A DNA stretch of 64,000 bases from Labedella gwakjiensis (GCF_003014675.1 NZ_PYAU01000001.1:1178001-1242000), one strand, 5' to 3'; shown: positions 1 to 8,972, numbered from the stretch's first letter. Notes: generated from the letters alone by a model not told the origin. A program made the numbers and translations.

Positions 1-563
1 GGCTTCTCGGGGTCGAGGCCGGCCTTCGTGAAGAGGTCCTTGTTGTAGTACATGAGCATCGTCGCGATGTTGACGGGGACGCCGTAGTTCTGGCCGTCGA
101 AGACGGAGGCGTCGACGGCGGCCTGGGCGAGGGCGTCCGAATCGAAGTCGGCGTTCTCGTAGTAGTCGTCGAGGGGCTGGAAGAGTCCCTCGTCGGCGTA
201 CTGCGGGATGCGGCCGGCGGACATCGCGACGATGTCGGGGCCGTCGTTCCCCGCGGCGGCGGTGAGCACCTTCGAGTAGAGGGTGTCCCACGGCATGATG
301 TTCGTCTCGACCGTGATGCGGTCCTGCGAGGCGTTGAAGTCGTCGACGACCTGCTGCAGCGCGGGGCCGTCCGGGCCGGTGAATCCGTTCCAGAACGACA
401 GCGTCACCTTGGCGTTCGGGTCGTTCTCCGTGTTCTGCTGCGCGCCCTGGCCGGCGCAACCGCTGACGGCGAGAGTCGCCGCCGTGGCGACGACGGCCGC
501 GGCGATGAGGCTCGGCCGGCGCCGGGACGATCCGGTCCGGGCGCTGCCGTGGTGCTTCCGCAT
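1..563 (-). CDS. Sugar ABC transporter substrate-binding lipoprotein (C-terminus cut by window edge)
   Basis: The first 187 codons of an extracellular solute-binding protein (family 1 type), reading leftwards from an ATG at 563 and running off the window. An AGGAGAT-type ribosome site lies just upstream. The N-terminus is basic, then hydrophobic, and ends in a VSGC lipobox, so the mature protein should be a lipid-anchored receptor for an ABC importer. After the signal comes a typical 'VTLSFWNGFTGPDGPALQ' opening of the sugar-binding fold and a 'MLMYYNKDLF' hinge segment. It is divergent from the LacI gene at 709, with a palindrome in the gap, so LacI control is likely. The permeases presumably lie beyond the left edge. 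The sugar is unknown, and the neighbouring GH2 suggests a beta-galactoside or beta-glucuronide. Confidence 0.9.
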   Translation of the reverse strand, partial: MRKHHGSARTGSSRRRPSLIAAAVVATAATLAVSGCAGQGAQQNTENDPNAKVTLSFWNGFTGPDGPALQQVVDDFNASQDRITVETNIMPWDTLYSKVLTAAAGNDGPDIVAMSAGRIPQYADEGLFQPLDDYYENADFDSDALAQAAVDASVFDGQNYGVPVNIATMLMYYNKDLFTKAGLDPEK

Positions 564-585
564 GACATCTCCTTCGATAGTTCTA

Positions 586-597
586 TTCAACGTTGAA
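586..597. promoter_or_regulatory. Candidate LacI operator palindrome TTCAACGTTGAA
   Basis: A perfect 12-bp palindrome with a central CG, as in classical LacI-family operators, 23 bp upstream of the binding-protein start and in the divergent gap with the LacI gene. Its half-site CGTTGAA recurs in the direct repeats to the right. Confidence 0.55.
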
Positions 598-629
598 CAG
601 ACGTGCGTAGGAACCAGTTATACACGGCC

Positions 630-675
630 GGTAATCGTTGGACAAGAGAGAACGGGTCTGGCATGGTAATCGTTG
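630..675. repeat. Pair of GGTAATCGTTG direct repeats in the divergent promoter
   Basis: The 11-mer GGTAATCGTTG occurs at 630-640 and again at 665-675, exactly 35 bp apart, just upstream of the LacI start at 709. The core TCGTTGRA resembles one half of the 586-597 palindrome, so these could be auxiliary half-operators or part of duplicated promoter elements. Confidence 0.35.
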
Positions 676-708
676 AAGAACAGGATCCGCCGCGGAGAGA
701 GGTCGCTG

Positions 709-1710
709 ATGAGCCGCATCACCCTGAAGGACGTCGGCGAGCACGTCGGCGTCTCCGCGAAGACCGTCTCCAACGTCGTCAACGACACCGGCTGGGTGAC
801 CGAGGAGCTCAAAGCCCGTGTCCGCAGCGCCATCAAGGAACTCGGTTACCGGCCCAACGCCGCGGCTCGTCAGCTCCGAAGCGGGCGGAGCGGGATGATC
901 GCTGTGGCCCTGCCCGACCTCGCGCAGCCGTACTTCGCGGAGCTCGCATCCGCACTGGTGCGCGCAGCGGAGGCTCGATCCATCACGGTGCTCGTCAATC
1001 AGACCAACGGCCAGGCGGAGGCCGAACGCCGCATCAGCAACGGGGTCGGCATCCCCGTCATGGACGGCCTCATCCTGAGCGCGCTCGCGCTCACCGCCGA
1101 GGACCTGTCGGACCGCCTCGACACGACGCCCATCGTGCTGCTCGGCGAGCACATCGGGGTCAGCCCCTTCCCCCACGTCGCGGTGGACTCCATCGCGGCC
1201 GCGCAGGCCGCGACCGCGCATCTGATCGCCTCCGGGCGTCGGCGGATCGCCGCGATCGGCGCGCAGACGGGACAGGCCACCGAGACCGCCGATCTGCGCC
1301 TCGAGGGGTACAAGGCCGCCCTCGACGCCGCCGGCATCCCCCTCGACGAGTCCCTCGTCTGTACGGTCGACCAGTTCGTGCGGGCCGACGGCGCCGCAGC
1401 CGCGTCCTCCCTCCTGGACGCCGGCGCGGAGTTCGACGCGGTCTTCGCCTTCAACGACCTCCTCGCCCTGGGCGCGATGCACGAGTTCACGGAACGCGGG
1501 CTGCGCATCCCCGACGACGTTGCCGTCATGGGATTCGACGACATCGAGGAGGCCCGCTTCAGCTCGCCGGCCCTCAGCACCGTCTCTCCCGACACGGACG
1601 CGATCGCGCGCTGCGCGCTCGACCTCCTCCTGAACGAGGCCTCCGACGCGGAGAACCGAGACATCGAGATGACCATCCCCTTCGAGATCGTGAAGCGAGC
1701 GAGCACATGA
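709..1710 (+). CDS. LacI-family transcriptional regulator
   Basis: A 333-residue regulator. The N-terminus (about 1-60) is the LacI helix-turn-helix and hinge: 'ITLKDVGEHVGVSAKTVSNVVN' opening, then the 'GYRPNAAARQLRSGRSG' hinge helix. The remainder is a periplasmic-binding-protein-like sensor fold with the usual 'FNDLLALGA' and 'VAVMGFDDIE' segments. The ATG at 709 is chosen because GGAGAGAGG lies about 7 nt upstream; a TTG at 673 would add 12 basic residues without a ribosome site. The stop overlaps the GH2 start by 4 nt, so regulator and glycosidase are one transcript. It is divergent from a sugar-binding lipoprotein, and the palindrome at 586-597 is the likely operator. Effector sugar not deducible. 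Confidence 0.93.
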   Translation: MSRITLKDVGEHVGVSAKTVSNVVNDTGWVTEELKARVRSAIKELGYRPNAAARQLRSGRSGMIAVALPDLAQPYFAELASALVRAAEARSITVLVNQTNGQAEAERRISNGVGIPVMDGLILSALALTAEDLSDRLDTTPIVLLGEHIGVSPFPHVAVDSIAAAQAATAHLIASGRRRIAAIGAQTGQATETADLRLEGYKAALDAAGIPLDESLVCTVDQFVRADGAAAASSLLDAGAEFDAVFAFNDLLALGAMHEFTERGLRIPDDVAVMGFDDIEEARFSSPALSTVSPDTDAIARCALDLLLNEASDAENRDIEMTIPFEIVKRAST

Positions 1711-3509
1711 CCACGCCCCCTCCCCCTGCATCGCGGCAGGACGGCACCCACCCGCGCCCCCAGCTCCTGCGATCCTCCTGGCAGAGCCTCGACGGCGACT
1801 GGGACTTCGCCTTCGGCGACGACCCCGCGGCATTCCCCGACTCCGTGGAGTTCGACCGCACGATCGTCGTGCCGTATCCGCCGGAGTCACCGGCGTCCGG
1901 GATCGACGACAAGGGGTTCCACCTGGTCGCCTGGTACCGACGCCGATTCGACCAGTCCGACCTCTCGGCCGCCGGGTACTCCGGCTCGGGTCGGGCGCTT
2001 CTCCACTTCGCGGCGGTCGACCGCACGGCCGATGTGTGGGTCAACGGCGCGCACGTGGGCCGGCACGTGGGCGGCCAGACACCCTTCTCGTTCGACGTCA
2101 CGGACGTCCTGACATCGGAGGGCGACAACGTCGTGGTCGTGCGCGCGGTCGACGACCCGCACGACGTGGCCGTCCCCCGCGGCAAGCAGGACTGGCGCGA
2201 GGATCCCCACGTCATCTGGTACCACCGCACGACGGGCATCTGGCAGCCGGTCTGGCTCGAGGGCGTCCCCGCCGACCGCGTCGAGGCCCTCTCCTGGGAG
2301 TACGACCTGCCCTCCGGCCGGGTCGACCTCGACCTGGCCCTCGCCAGACGTCCGGTCGGCGATCTCTGGGCGACCGTCTCGCTCGCCCTCGACGACCTCC
2401 ACCTGGCCGACATGCGTGTGCGGCTGCTCGACACCACTACGTCGATCAGCCTGCACCTCGCCCGTCAGCGCAACGGACAGCAGCACGAGGAACTCCTGTG
2501 GAGCCCCGAGCACCCGCGCCTCATCGACGCGACCGTGACGGTCGACGGCGGGACGGAACCGCTCGACGCGGTCTCGAGCTACCTCGGCCTGCGATCGGTC
2601 GGGACGGCCTCCCGCCGCTTCCTTCTCAACGACCGCCCCGTCTTCCTCCGCTCCGTCCTCGCCCAGAACTACTGGCCGGAATCCCACCTCGCCGCTCCCG
2701 ACGCTGCGGCCCTCCGCCGCGAGGTCGAACTCATCATCGAGCTGGGGTTCAACGCGGCACGTGTGCACCAGAAGGCCGAGGATCCCCGTTTCCTCCACTG
2801 GGCGGACCGCCTGGGACTCATGATCTGGGGGGAGACGGCCGGCGCCTACGAGTTCTCGCCCCGCGCGGTCGCCGCCCTGGTGTCCGAGTGGACCGAGATC
2901 GTGGAGCGGGACCGATCCCATCCCTCGATCGTCGCCTGGGTGCCGCTCAACGAGAGCTGGGGGGTCCAGCACATCGCGCACGACCCGCGGCAGCAGGCGT
3001 TCAGCCGGGGCATCGTCGAACTCACCCGCAGCCTCGACACGACCCGGCCGGTCATCTCGAACGACGGATGGGAGCACACCGACTCCGACATCTGGACGGT
3101 CCACGACTACGAAGCCGACCCGGTCGTGCTCGCCTCCCGGTATGGCTCGATCGAGGCGTTCCACGCGATGCTCGCCGACATGGGTCCCGCGGGTCGCCGC
3201 ATCTCCGTCGGCCAGGAGGATCGGGGCGAACCGGTCATGCTGACGGAGTTCGGAGGGGTCAGCTACATCGACGAGGAGGTCGACGGCGCGTGGGGCTACA
3301 GCTCGGCCACCGACGCCGTCGACTTCGCCGAACGCGTGTCGGGAATCGTGGGGGCGGTGTCGGCGTCTCCCCTGCTTTCCGGCTTCTGCTACACCCAGCT
3401 CACCGACACCGGTCAGGAGACCAACGGGCTGCTGCGCGCAGACCGCTCGCCGAAGGCGCCGATAGAGCAGATCCGCCGCATCGTGACGGGCGACGCGGCG
3501 ACCACCTGA
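1707..3509 (+). CDS. Glycoside hydrolase family 2 (beta-galactosidase/beta-glucuronidase type)
   Basis: A 600-residue GH2 enzyme without a signal peptide, so intracellular. It has the order expected for the family: a sugar-binding jelly-roll (about 30-200, 'LDGDWDFAFG' opening, 'VWVNGAHVGRHVGGQTPFSFDVTDVL'-like strand region), an immunoglobulin-like domain (about 200-310), then a TIM barrel (about 310-590). The general acid/base is Glu416 in 'PLNESWG' and the nucleophile is Glu514 in 'MLTEFGG'. The length fits the short GH2 group (about 600 residues; E. coli LacZ is about 1,020). The ATG overlaps the LacI stop (ATGA). The family covers galactosidases, glucuronidases and others, and the exact sugar cannot be fixed here. 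Confidence 0.92.
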   Translation: MTTPPPPASRQDGTHPRPQLLRSSWQSLDGDWDFAFGDDPAAFPDSVEFDRTIVVPYPPESPASGIDDKGFHLVAWYRRRFDQSDLSAAGYSGSGRALLHFAAVDRTADVWVNGAHVGRHVGGQTPFSFDVTDVLTSEGDNVVVVRAVDDPHDVAVPRGKQDWREDPHVIWYHRTTGIWQPVWLEGVPADRVEALSWEYDLPSGRVDLDLALARRPVGDLWATVSLALDDLHLADMRVRLLDTTTSISLHLARQRNGQQHEELLWSPEHPRLIDATVTVDGGTEPLDAVSSYLGLRSVGTASRRFLLNDRPVFLRSVLAQNYWPESHLAAPDAAALRREVELIIELGFNAARVHQKAEDPRFLHWADRLGLMIWGETAGAYEFSPRAVAALVSEWTEIVERDRSHPSIVAWVPLNESWGVQHIAHDPRQQAFSRGIVELTRSLDTTRPVISNDGWEHTDSDIWTVHDYEADPVVLASRYGSIEAFHAMLADMGPAGRRISVGQEDRGEPVMLTEFGGVSYIDEEVDGAWGYSSATDAVDFAERVSGIVGAVSASPLLSGFCYTQLTDTGQETNGLLRADRSPKAPIEQIRRIVTGDAATT

Positions 3510-3564
3510 TCGCGAAAGGGCGAGGGCATCGCCTCCGGCTGCCGCTCGTGCACCGGACACGACG

Positions 3565-3613
3565 ACGGCTGGGCCGGTCGAGCCCCCTCAGGGTCCTCGA
3601 CCGGCCCAGCCGT
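3565..3613. terminator. Bidirectional rho-independent-type hairpin
   Basis: A perfect 17-bp GC-rich stem (ACGGCTGGGCCGGTCGA and its complement) around a 15-nt loop, placed between the convergent GH2 and GH54 genes. There is no clear U-tract, which is common in high-GC actinobacteria. Confidence 0.8.
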
Positions 3614-3621
3614 TCCTCGCT

Positions 3622-6369
3622 TCAGGACACCCAGGGCGAGACGGGTGCCCAGCTCACGTCGGTCGCCCACGTCGCCGCGGCGTCCCACGCGTTCGTCCCG
3701 CCGTTACTGGCGAGATAGAGGGTCCCGTTGTAGTGGCGGAGGAACAGTGCGGAGTTGCCGACCCACTGCAGGGAGACACCCTGTCCGCTCTTGCCCGGCA
3801 TCGGACAGAACGTGGCGTCGGTCGCGAAACCGGCCGTCCCGTCGTTCGTCTGCTGCCGGATCTGCGAGCTGGACTGTCGGAGATACCCGTTGGCGAAGTT
3901 CGAGGACTCGAACGACACGCACGACGGGTTCGACAGGCCGGGCCGCACGATCCACGTCGCGTCGGACTTGTCCCCGCTCGAGCTCCCCGCGGAGACCCCC
4001 GACAGCAGACCGTTGCCGAAGGCGTGACGGGCGTAGCTCGACGTGCAGCACGACGTCGTCGCCTGGAGCGACACGCGCGTGCCGGGGCTGAGCGCGACGG
4101 AGGGCGTCACGGCGAACTTCTGCGACGCCGCTCCCGTGCACGGTTGGATCTCGAGGATCGTCCCGTTCGCCGTCGCCCCACCCGTGGCCGTCAGGCAGAG
4201 CCCCGACTGCGGGTTCTTGAGCGTGCCGTCCGGCTGCTGGACCCATTTCTGTCCACCCACTCCGTTGCAGTTGAACAGGTGGACGTCGGCGCCGGCCGTC
4301 GTCACGTTGCCCTTGATGTCGAGGCACCGGGTGAGCGTGCGGAGCGTCTGGTCGTCCGCCTTGTAGATCCAGTGCTGGTCGGCCGCACTCGGGAGGCAGT
4401 CCCACAGCTGCACGTTCACACCGAACCAGTTGCCGTACTGGTCGTCGCCGACGACGTCGACGCACTTCCCACCGGGCGCATTCACGGGGTGACCGCCGGA
4501 GTTGTACGCCTGGCCGCCGATCGCGGGGAACCTCTGGTTCGCCGCCCCCGTGCAGTCTCGGATCTCGAGCACCGTCCCGTTCGCCGTCGACGGCGCGGTC
4601 AGGCACCGCCCGGACTGCGGATTGAGCAGCGAGCCGTTGTCCTGCTGCACCCACTTCTGCCCGCCCACGGACCCGCACGTCCACAGGGAGACCTGCGTAC
4701 CGGACGCCGTCGCGTTGCCGTCGATGTCGAGGCAGAGACCCAGGGAGGTGATCGTCTGGTCGGCGTTCTGCCGCCAGTACTGGTCAGCCTCCTCGCGCTT
4801 GCACTGACCGATGACGACGTCGGTGCCGGTCGTGCCGTTGTTGGCACCGGCCACGTCGAGGCACTTCCCACCGGGCGCGTTGATCGGCCGGTGCGGGTAG
4901 GCCACCCAGAACCGCTGGGAGGCGGCCCCGCTGCACGTGTCGATCACCAGCTGGGTTCCGCTCACCACGCTGCCACCCGGGCTCGTGAGGCACTTGCCGG
5001 ACGACGGGTTGAGGAGCGTTCCGTTCGTCTGCTGCGTCCAGACCTGAGCGGCATTGCCGTTGCAGTCGTACAACTGCACGAGTGTGCCGGAGGCCGTTCC
5101 ACCGCCCGCGACGTCCATGCAGCGGTTGAGCGACTTCAGCGGCCCCGTGACGAGGCCGTTGGTCGTCGTCCATCGCTGATCGACGGCGTCGTGCGTGCAG
5201 GCGGCGATCGTCACGGCCGAGCCGTTGCCACCGGTGTCGCTCCCCGCGACGTCGAGGCACTGGCCTCCCGCTGGGTAGGCGACGGGAACTCCCGTCCCAC
5301 CGCCGGTCGTTCCGGTGTAGTTGACGGCGTCGATGTTGCTCTGCACGCTCGCGACCGTGGCGTTCGACATCGTACCCGTGGTCATCGCGCCCTCGAAGAA
5401 CGCTCCGGAGGCCGCATTGCTGTTGTCCCCTCCGATGCCGAGGACGATGCCGCCCTCCTTCTTCATCGGCGCATAGCCGGGCGGGAGCGCGCCTGAGTAG
5501 AGGGAGGTGAGCGCCGGCGCCCTGGCATCACCGCCGTCGAGCGCGAAGTTCGTCGTCCCGTCGTTGCGGAGCACACCGGTCACGAAGGGCTTGTTCCAGC
5601 CCATGCCGATGTTGGACGGGTTGCTCGCGCCCCCGCTCATGAAGGTGCCGTTCTCGAGATCGGCCTGCCACCACGGCCCGACGCCGCTGCAGGGCGGGGC
5701 CGTGCAGACGGTCGAGATGTTCAGCGAGTCCATGTGCGCACTGCCGGTGTTGTCCGGGACCGTCTCGGCGTTGCCGAAGCCGAAGCAGCAGCGGTCGACC
5801 TGCGTGATGTATGTGCCGCTCAGCACCGCGTAGATCGACTCCGGCTGCGCACCGGTCGGCACGTCGTTGCCGACGAGCTTGCGGTAGCCGGTGCCGGCGT
5901 CGAAGAGCAGTCCGTACACGTTGTGCCCCTCGGCGACGACGGGCAGGGCGTCGGCGCGCACGCCGAAGTTGCCTGAGCCCGCGAGCCCGACGGGTGCGAT
6001 GGTGAGGTCGTTGTCCTTCGGCGACTGGTCGTAGATGATCGTCACGAGACAGACGGTCCCGGCGCAGAACGTGTCCTGCCCCGCGGCGTTGGCGTAGCCG
6101 CCGGTCGTGAGCGTCGAGACGTCGAACGTCGACCCGTCCGACTGTCGCGAGACCTGGTAGAGCGGCCCGTTGTACGAGCCGTAGAGGGCGCGCACGGAAC
6201 TGTACGCGGCCACGCACGGGGTGCCGCCGGTGGCGGCGATGTCGCAGGTGGCCGGGGTGACGGCCTGGGCGGGCGATGGCCCGGCCACGAGGGCGAGTGC
6301 AGCCAGCAACGTCACGAGGATGACGTGGAGGCCGAGGCGGGCACCGTTGCTCCGCCTGGTCGTGTCCAT
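3622..6369 (-). CDS. Secreted GH54 alpha-L-arabinofuranosidase with three ricin-type lectin domains and CBM42
   Basis: 915 residues, exported: basic N-terminus, hydrophobic core and an 'SPAQA' cleavage site near residue 35. Residues about 36-350 are a GH54 catalytic domain. Glu239 in 'ADLENG' and Asp315 in 'GGDNSN' stand 76 residues apart, the same spacing as the nucleophile and acid/base of the Aspergillus AbfB enzyme (E221/D297). The vicinal Cys194-Cys195 also keeps that offset of 18. Residues about 370-755 hold nine QxW/QxF repeats, that is three beta-trefoil (CBM13) domains. About 760-915 is the arabinose-binding AbfB domain (CBM42). Inserting three trefoils between GH54 and CBM42 is more elaborate than the plain GH54-CBM42 form. 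The ATG at 6369 follows GGAGAAGGG and gives the signal peptide directly. It would release arabinofuranose from arabinan or arabinoxylan outside the cell. Confidence 0.93.
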   Translation of the reverse strand: MDTTRRSNGARLGLHVILVTLLAALALVAGPSPAQAVTPATCDIAATGGTPCVAAYSSVRALYGSYNGPLYQVSRQSDGSTFDVSTLTTGGYANAAGQDTFCAGTVCLVTIIYDQSPKDNDLTIAPVGLAGSGNFGVRADALPVVAEGHNVYGLLFDAGTGYRKLVGNDVPTGAQPESIYAVLSGTYITQVDRCCFGFGNAETVPDNTGSAHMDSLNISTVCTAPPCSGVGPWWQADLENGTFMSGGASNPSNIGMGWNKPFVTGVLRNDGTTNFALDGGDARAPALTSLYSGALPPGYAPMKKEGGIVLGIGGDNSNAASGAFFEGAMTTGTMSNATVASVQSNIDAVNYTGTTGGGTGVPVAYPAGGQCLDVAGSDTGGNGSAVTIAACTHDAVDQRWTTTNGLVTGPLKSLNRCMDVAGGGTASGTLVQLYDCNGNAAQVWTQQTNGTLLNPSSGKCLTSPGGSVVSGTQLVIDTCSGAASQRFWVAYPHRPINAPGGKCLDVAGANNGTTGTDVVIGQCKREEADQYWRQNADQTITSLGLCLDIDGNATASGTQVSLWTCGSVGGQKWVQQDNGSLLNPQSGRCLTAPSTANGTVLEIRDCTGAANQRFPAIGGQAYNSGGHPVNAPGGKCVDVVGDDQYGNWFGVNVQLWDCLPSAADQHWIYKADDQTLRTLTRCLDIKGNVTTAGADVHLFNCNGVGGQKWVQQPDGTLKNPQSGLCLTATGGATANGTILEIQPCTGAASQKFAVTPSVALSPGTRVSLQATTSCCTSSYARHAFGNGLLSGVSAGSSSGDKSDATWIVRPGLSNPSCVSFESSNFANGYLRQSSSQIRQQTNDGTAGFATDATFCPMPGKSGQGVSLQWVGNSALFLRHYNGTLYLASNGGTNAWDAAATWATDVSWAPVSPWVS

Positions 6370-6497
6370 GATGATTCGCGTTCCCTTCTCCGAGGTGGAA
6401 GGCGCCCGGCGCTCGTGCGTGAGCTGTCCGAACGACACCGACTGCGATGCGAGACGGCCGTCCGAGAGGCGTCGCCCGCACGGTACCACGCGAAATG

Positions 6498-6505
6498 CTA
6501 CGTAG
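6498..6505. promoter_or_regulatory. Possible LacI-type operator core CTACGTAG
   Basis: A perfect 8-bp palindrome with central CG in the 178-bp gap upstream of the GH54 gene and just past the end of the next LacI gene. The flanks are only partly symmetric, so this is a weak candidate. Confidence 0.3.
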
Positions 6506-6547
6506 TACAGACCCCTGTTCGCTCCTCGGGCAGACGCCGCGGCACGC

Positions 6548-7567
6548 TCAGCGGGCGGTCGATCCCCTCAGCGCCAGGGTGAATGGCACCGGGACGTCGA
6601 CGGGCGGTCGCGGCACGCCACCCTCCTCGAGAGCACCGAGCCGGTCGAGCAGCGCGGCGACGCTCGCTCGAGCGATCGCCGGCTTGTCCGGCGCCACGGT
6701 GGAGAGGGTCGGCGACGAATACGCCCCCTCCTCCAGGCCGTCGAACCCCATGACGGCCAGTCGGTCGGGCACCGCCAGACCTCGGCGGTTCGCTTCATGC
6801 AGTACCCCGAGGGCGAGCAGATCCGTCGCGGCGAAGACGGCGTCCGGCGGATCGTCGAGGTCGAGGAGCCCCGCCATCGCCTCGGCTCCGTCCCGCCGGT
6901 GGTACGACGCGGTCCGGATGACGAGGCGCTCGTCGACGACGAGGCCAGCGGCCTCGAGCGCGCGGCCGTATCCCGCGCGTCGGAGGGCGGCCATGCGCAG
7001 CGAAGAGGCGGGGTCCGCTCCGACGAACGCGACGCGTCGGCGGCCGGTGGCGAGGAGATGCTGCGTCGCAGCGAAGGCCGCCGCCTCGTCGTCGATACCG
7101 ATGTGATCGACGAGGCCCCTCCCCGTGCTCTCGCCGATCAGGACGACGGGCGTCCTCGCGGCGCGACCGGCCAGGAGTTCGTCGACCGGGCCGACGGCAC
7201 TGAGGATGGTTCCCTCCACGTACTCGCCGGCCGAGTCGTCGAGGGTGAGCCTCTCCCGATCAGGGCTTCCGAGCGTCTGGCGCACGAGGAGTGCGTACCC
7301 GCGTTCCTCCGCGGAGGCGACCACGTGTCGCGCCAGCTCGGCGAAGTAGGGCACGTCGAGCTCCGGAACGATCAGCTGGAGCAGTCCCGACCGGCCGACA
7401 CGAAGCCCGCGTGCCGCGAGACTCGGTCGGTAGTCGAGTTCACGGATCGCGTCCAGCACCCGCTCACGGACGGCGGGACCGACAGAGGCCACCCCGTTGA
7501 CGACGTTCGACACCGTGCGCTGGGACACCCCAGCGCGCTGGGCGACGTCGAACTGGGTGGCCGGCAC
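6548..7567 (-). CDS. LacI-family transcriptional regulator
   Basis: 339 residues from a GTG at 7567 preceded by GAAAGGTG. The N-terminal helix-turn-helix ('FDVAQRAGVSQRTVSNVVNG') and hinge ('YRPSLAARGLRVGRSG') are followed by a sugar-sensing PBP fold ending in the family's 'LAVMGFDGLEEGAYSSPTLSTVAPD' segment (about 260-285). The gene lies downstream of and divergent from the DUF1611 gene on one side, and directly precedes GH54 in the same direction with 178 bp between. It may control GH54, the DUF1611 gene, or both. No clear palindrome is seen in the 187-bp gap to DUF1611 other than the repeat over the latter's ribosome site. Effector unknown. Confidence 0.92.
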   Translation of the reverse strand: MPATQFDVAQRAGVSQRTVSNVVNGVASVGPAVRERVLDAIRELDYRPSLAARGLRVGRSGLLQLIVPELDVPYFAELARHVVASAEERGYALLVRQTLGSPDRERLTLDDSAGEYVEGTILSAVGPVDELLAGRAARTPVVLIGESTGRGLVDHIGIDDEAAAFAATQHLLATGRRRVAFVGADPASSLRMAALRRAGYGRALEAAGLVVDERLVIRTASYHRRDGAEAMAGLLDLDDPPDAVFAATDLLALGVLHEANRRGLAVPDRLAVMGFDGLEEGAYSSPTLSTVAPDKPAIARASVAALLDRLGALEEGGVPRPPVDVPVPFTLALRGSTAR

Positions 7568-7727
7568 GAGTACACCTTTCGCGAGAGTGCTCCTACGCTA
7601 CTGCGGGCGACGCACCGGCCGCCGGTCAGATGCGGCTGCTATGGTTCGAGCGCCGGCAGTCGCCGGTTTCAGGGAAGACGTCTCGCCCGCTGTTGTGCCA
7701 CCCGGCCCAGCCACGATCCCGTCGCCT

Positions 7728-7745
7728 CCTCTGACCTATCAGAGG
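7728..7745 (+). promoter_or_regulatory. Inverted repeat overlapping the ribosome-binding site of the DUF1611 gene
   Basis: CCTCTGA-ccta-TCAGAGG, 7-bp perfect arms with a 4-nt loop. The right arm contains the AGAGG Shine-Dalgarno of the gene starting at 7755. As RNA it would hide the ribosome site in a hairpin; as DNA it could be an operator. Confidence 0.5.
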
Positions 7746-7754
7746 AATGCCACC

Positions 7755-8900
7755 GTGCCCCCGTCCGTCCCGTCCCTGCCCCTCTCCACGTCCGAACTCC
7801 CCGGCCTACCCCTCGGCACCACCGCCGTCGTCTACTGCGAGGGCCAGTTCGGCGAGCAGGACGGCAAGACCGCGAACGGTCTCGTCCGTCACTCGGAGAA
7901 GTACGAGATCCTGAGCGTCATCGACAGCGGTCACGCGGGTGTCGACGCCGGGCTCTTCCTCGACGGGACCGCCAACGGCATCCCCGTGCTCGCGAGCCTC
8001 GACGAGTCGGTCGCGAGCGCCGGGCGCGTTCCCGACTACCTCATCTGCGGCGTCGCCCCGGCCGACGGGCTCCTCTCCGAGGTGCAGCGCGTGGTGCTGC
8101 TCGACGGCATCGCCCGCGGCATGCACGTCATCAACGGCCTCCACGAGTTCCTCAACGACGACGCCGAGTTCGTGGCCGCAGCGCTCCGCTCCGGCGTGAC
8201 GATCACAGACGTGCGGCGTCCGAAGGACAAGAAGGACCTGCACCTCTTCTCCGGCCGGATCTTCGACGTGACGTGCCCGCGGATCGCGATCCTCGGCACC
8301 GACGGCGCCATCGGCAAGCGCACGACCGCGACCCTGCTCGTCGACGCCCTGAACGCGCAGGGGATCCGAGCCGTCCTCGTGGGCACCGGTCAGACCACGA
8401 TCATCCAGGGCGGGAAGTACGGCGTCGCGCTCGACGCCCTCGTGCCCCAGTTCTGCTCTGGCGAGGTCGAGAACCAGGTCGTCGCCGCCTTCGAGGGCGA
8501 GGACCCCGACGTCATCATCGTCGAGGGCCAGGGCGCCCTCAGCCACCCCGCCTACATCACGTCGGCCCACATCCTGCGCGGCAGCCGACCGGCCGGCGTC
8601 ATCGTGCAGCACGCTCCGAAGCGCCGCGTGCTCGGCGACTTCCCGATGGTCCCGATGCCCACCGTCGCGAGCGAGATCGCGCTCATCGAAGCGTTCGCCG
8701 ACACACAGGTGATCGGGATCACGATCAACCACGAGCAGATGAGCGACGCCGAGGTGGGCGAGGTCATCGACGACTACGAGCTCGAATTCGGCCTTCCCGC
8801 GACCGACCCGCTCACCCGTCCGCTCGACCGCCTCGTCGACATGGTGCTGCTCGCCTTCCCCGCGATGAGGGAGTCCGCCGCCGCCGCCATCGTGCGCTGA
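7755..8900 (+). CDS. DUF1611 P-loop protein (DgcN-like, possible D-amino-acid/N-acyl metabolism)
   Basis: 381 residues from a GTG at 7755 with AGAGGAA 7 nt upstream. The family has an N-terminal alpha/beta domain ('VVYCEGQFGEQDGKTANGL' region) and a C-terminal nucleotide-binding domain with a P-loop-like 'GTDGAIGKRTT' at about residues 181-191, followed by 'GTGQTTIIQGGKYGVALD' and 'IIVEGQGALSHP'. Some members (DgcN) have been reported as D-glutamate N-acetyltransferases working with an enolase-type racemase. No such partner lies beside it here, so the function is open. It is divergent from a LacI gene. No signal peptide or membrane segment. Family assignment is firm; activity is not. Confidence 0.8.
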   Translation: MPPSVPSLPLSTSELPGLPLGTTAVVYCEGQFGEQDGKTANGLVRHSEKYEILSVIDSGHAGVDAGLFLDGTANGIPVLASLDESVASAGRVPDYLICGVAPADGLLSEVQRVVLLDGIARGMHVINGLHEFLNDDAEFVAAALRSGVTITDVRRPKDKKDLHLFSGRIFDVTCPRIAILGTDGAIGKRTTATLLVDALNAQGIRAVLVGTGQTTIIQGGKYGVALDALVPQFCSGEVENQVVAAFEGEDPDVIIVEGQGALSHPAYITSAHILRGSRPAGVIVQHAPKRRVLGDFPMVPMPTVASEIALIEAFADTQVIGITINHEQMSDAEVGEVIDDYELEFGLPATDPLTRPLDRLVDMVLLAFPAMRESAAAAIVR

Positions 8901-8952
8901 CGGGAATCCTCGCGGGCACCAGCCCGCCCCGGGAGTCTGACTTGTGAACAGG

Positions 8953-8972
8953 TACTGTAACGTGCAACAGTA
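8953..8972. promoter_or_regulatory. Candidate PadR operator TACTGT-N8-ACAGTA
   Basis: A 20-bp inverted repeat with 6-bp arms, ending 5 bp before the GTG start of the PadR gene. Its spacing resembles PadR-family operators (short arms, 8-10 bp spacer), so it fits autoregulation of the padR-pspC pair. Confidence 0.55.

Noticed and set aside
603-3509. A single 968-codon frame covering the LacI region and the GH2 gene
   Set aside because: The first 368 codons are out of frame with the real LacI protein and are Arg-rich shadow sequence. GH2 starts at the ATGA overlap at 1707.
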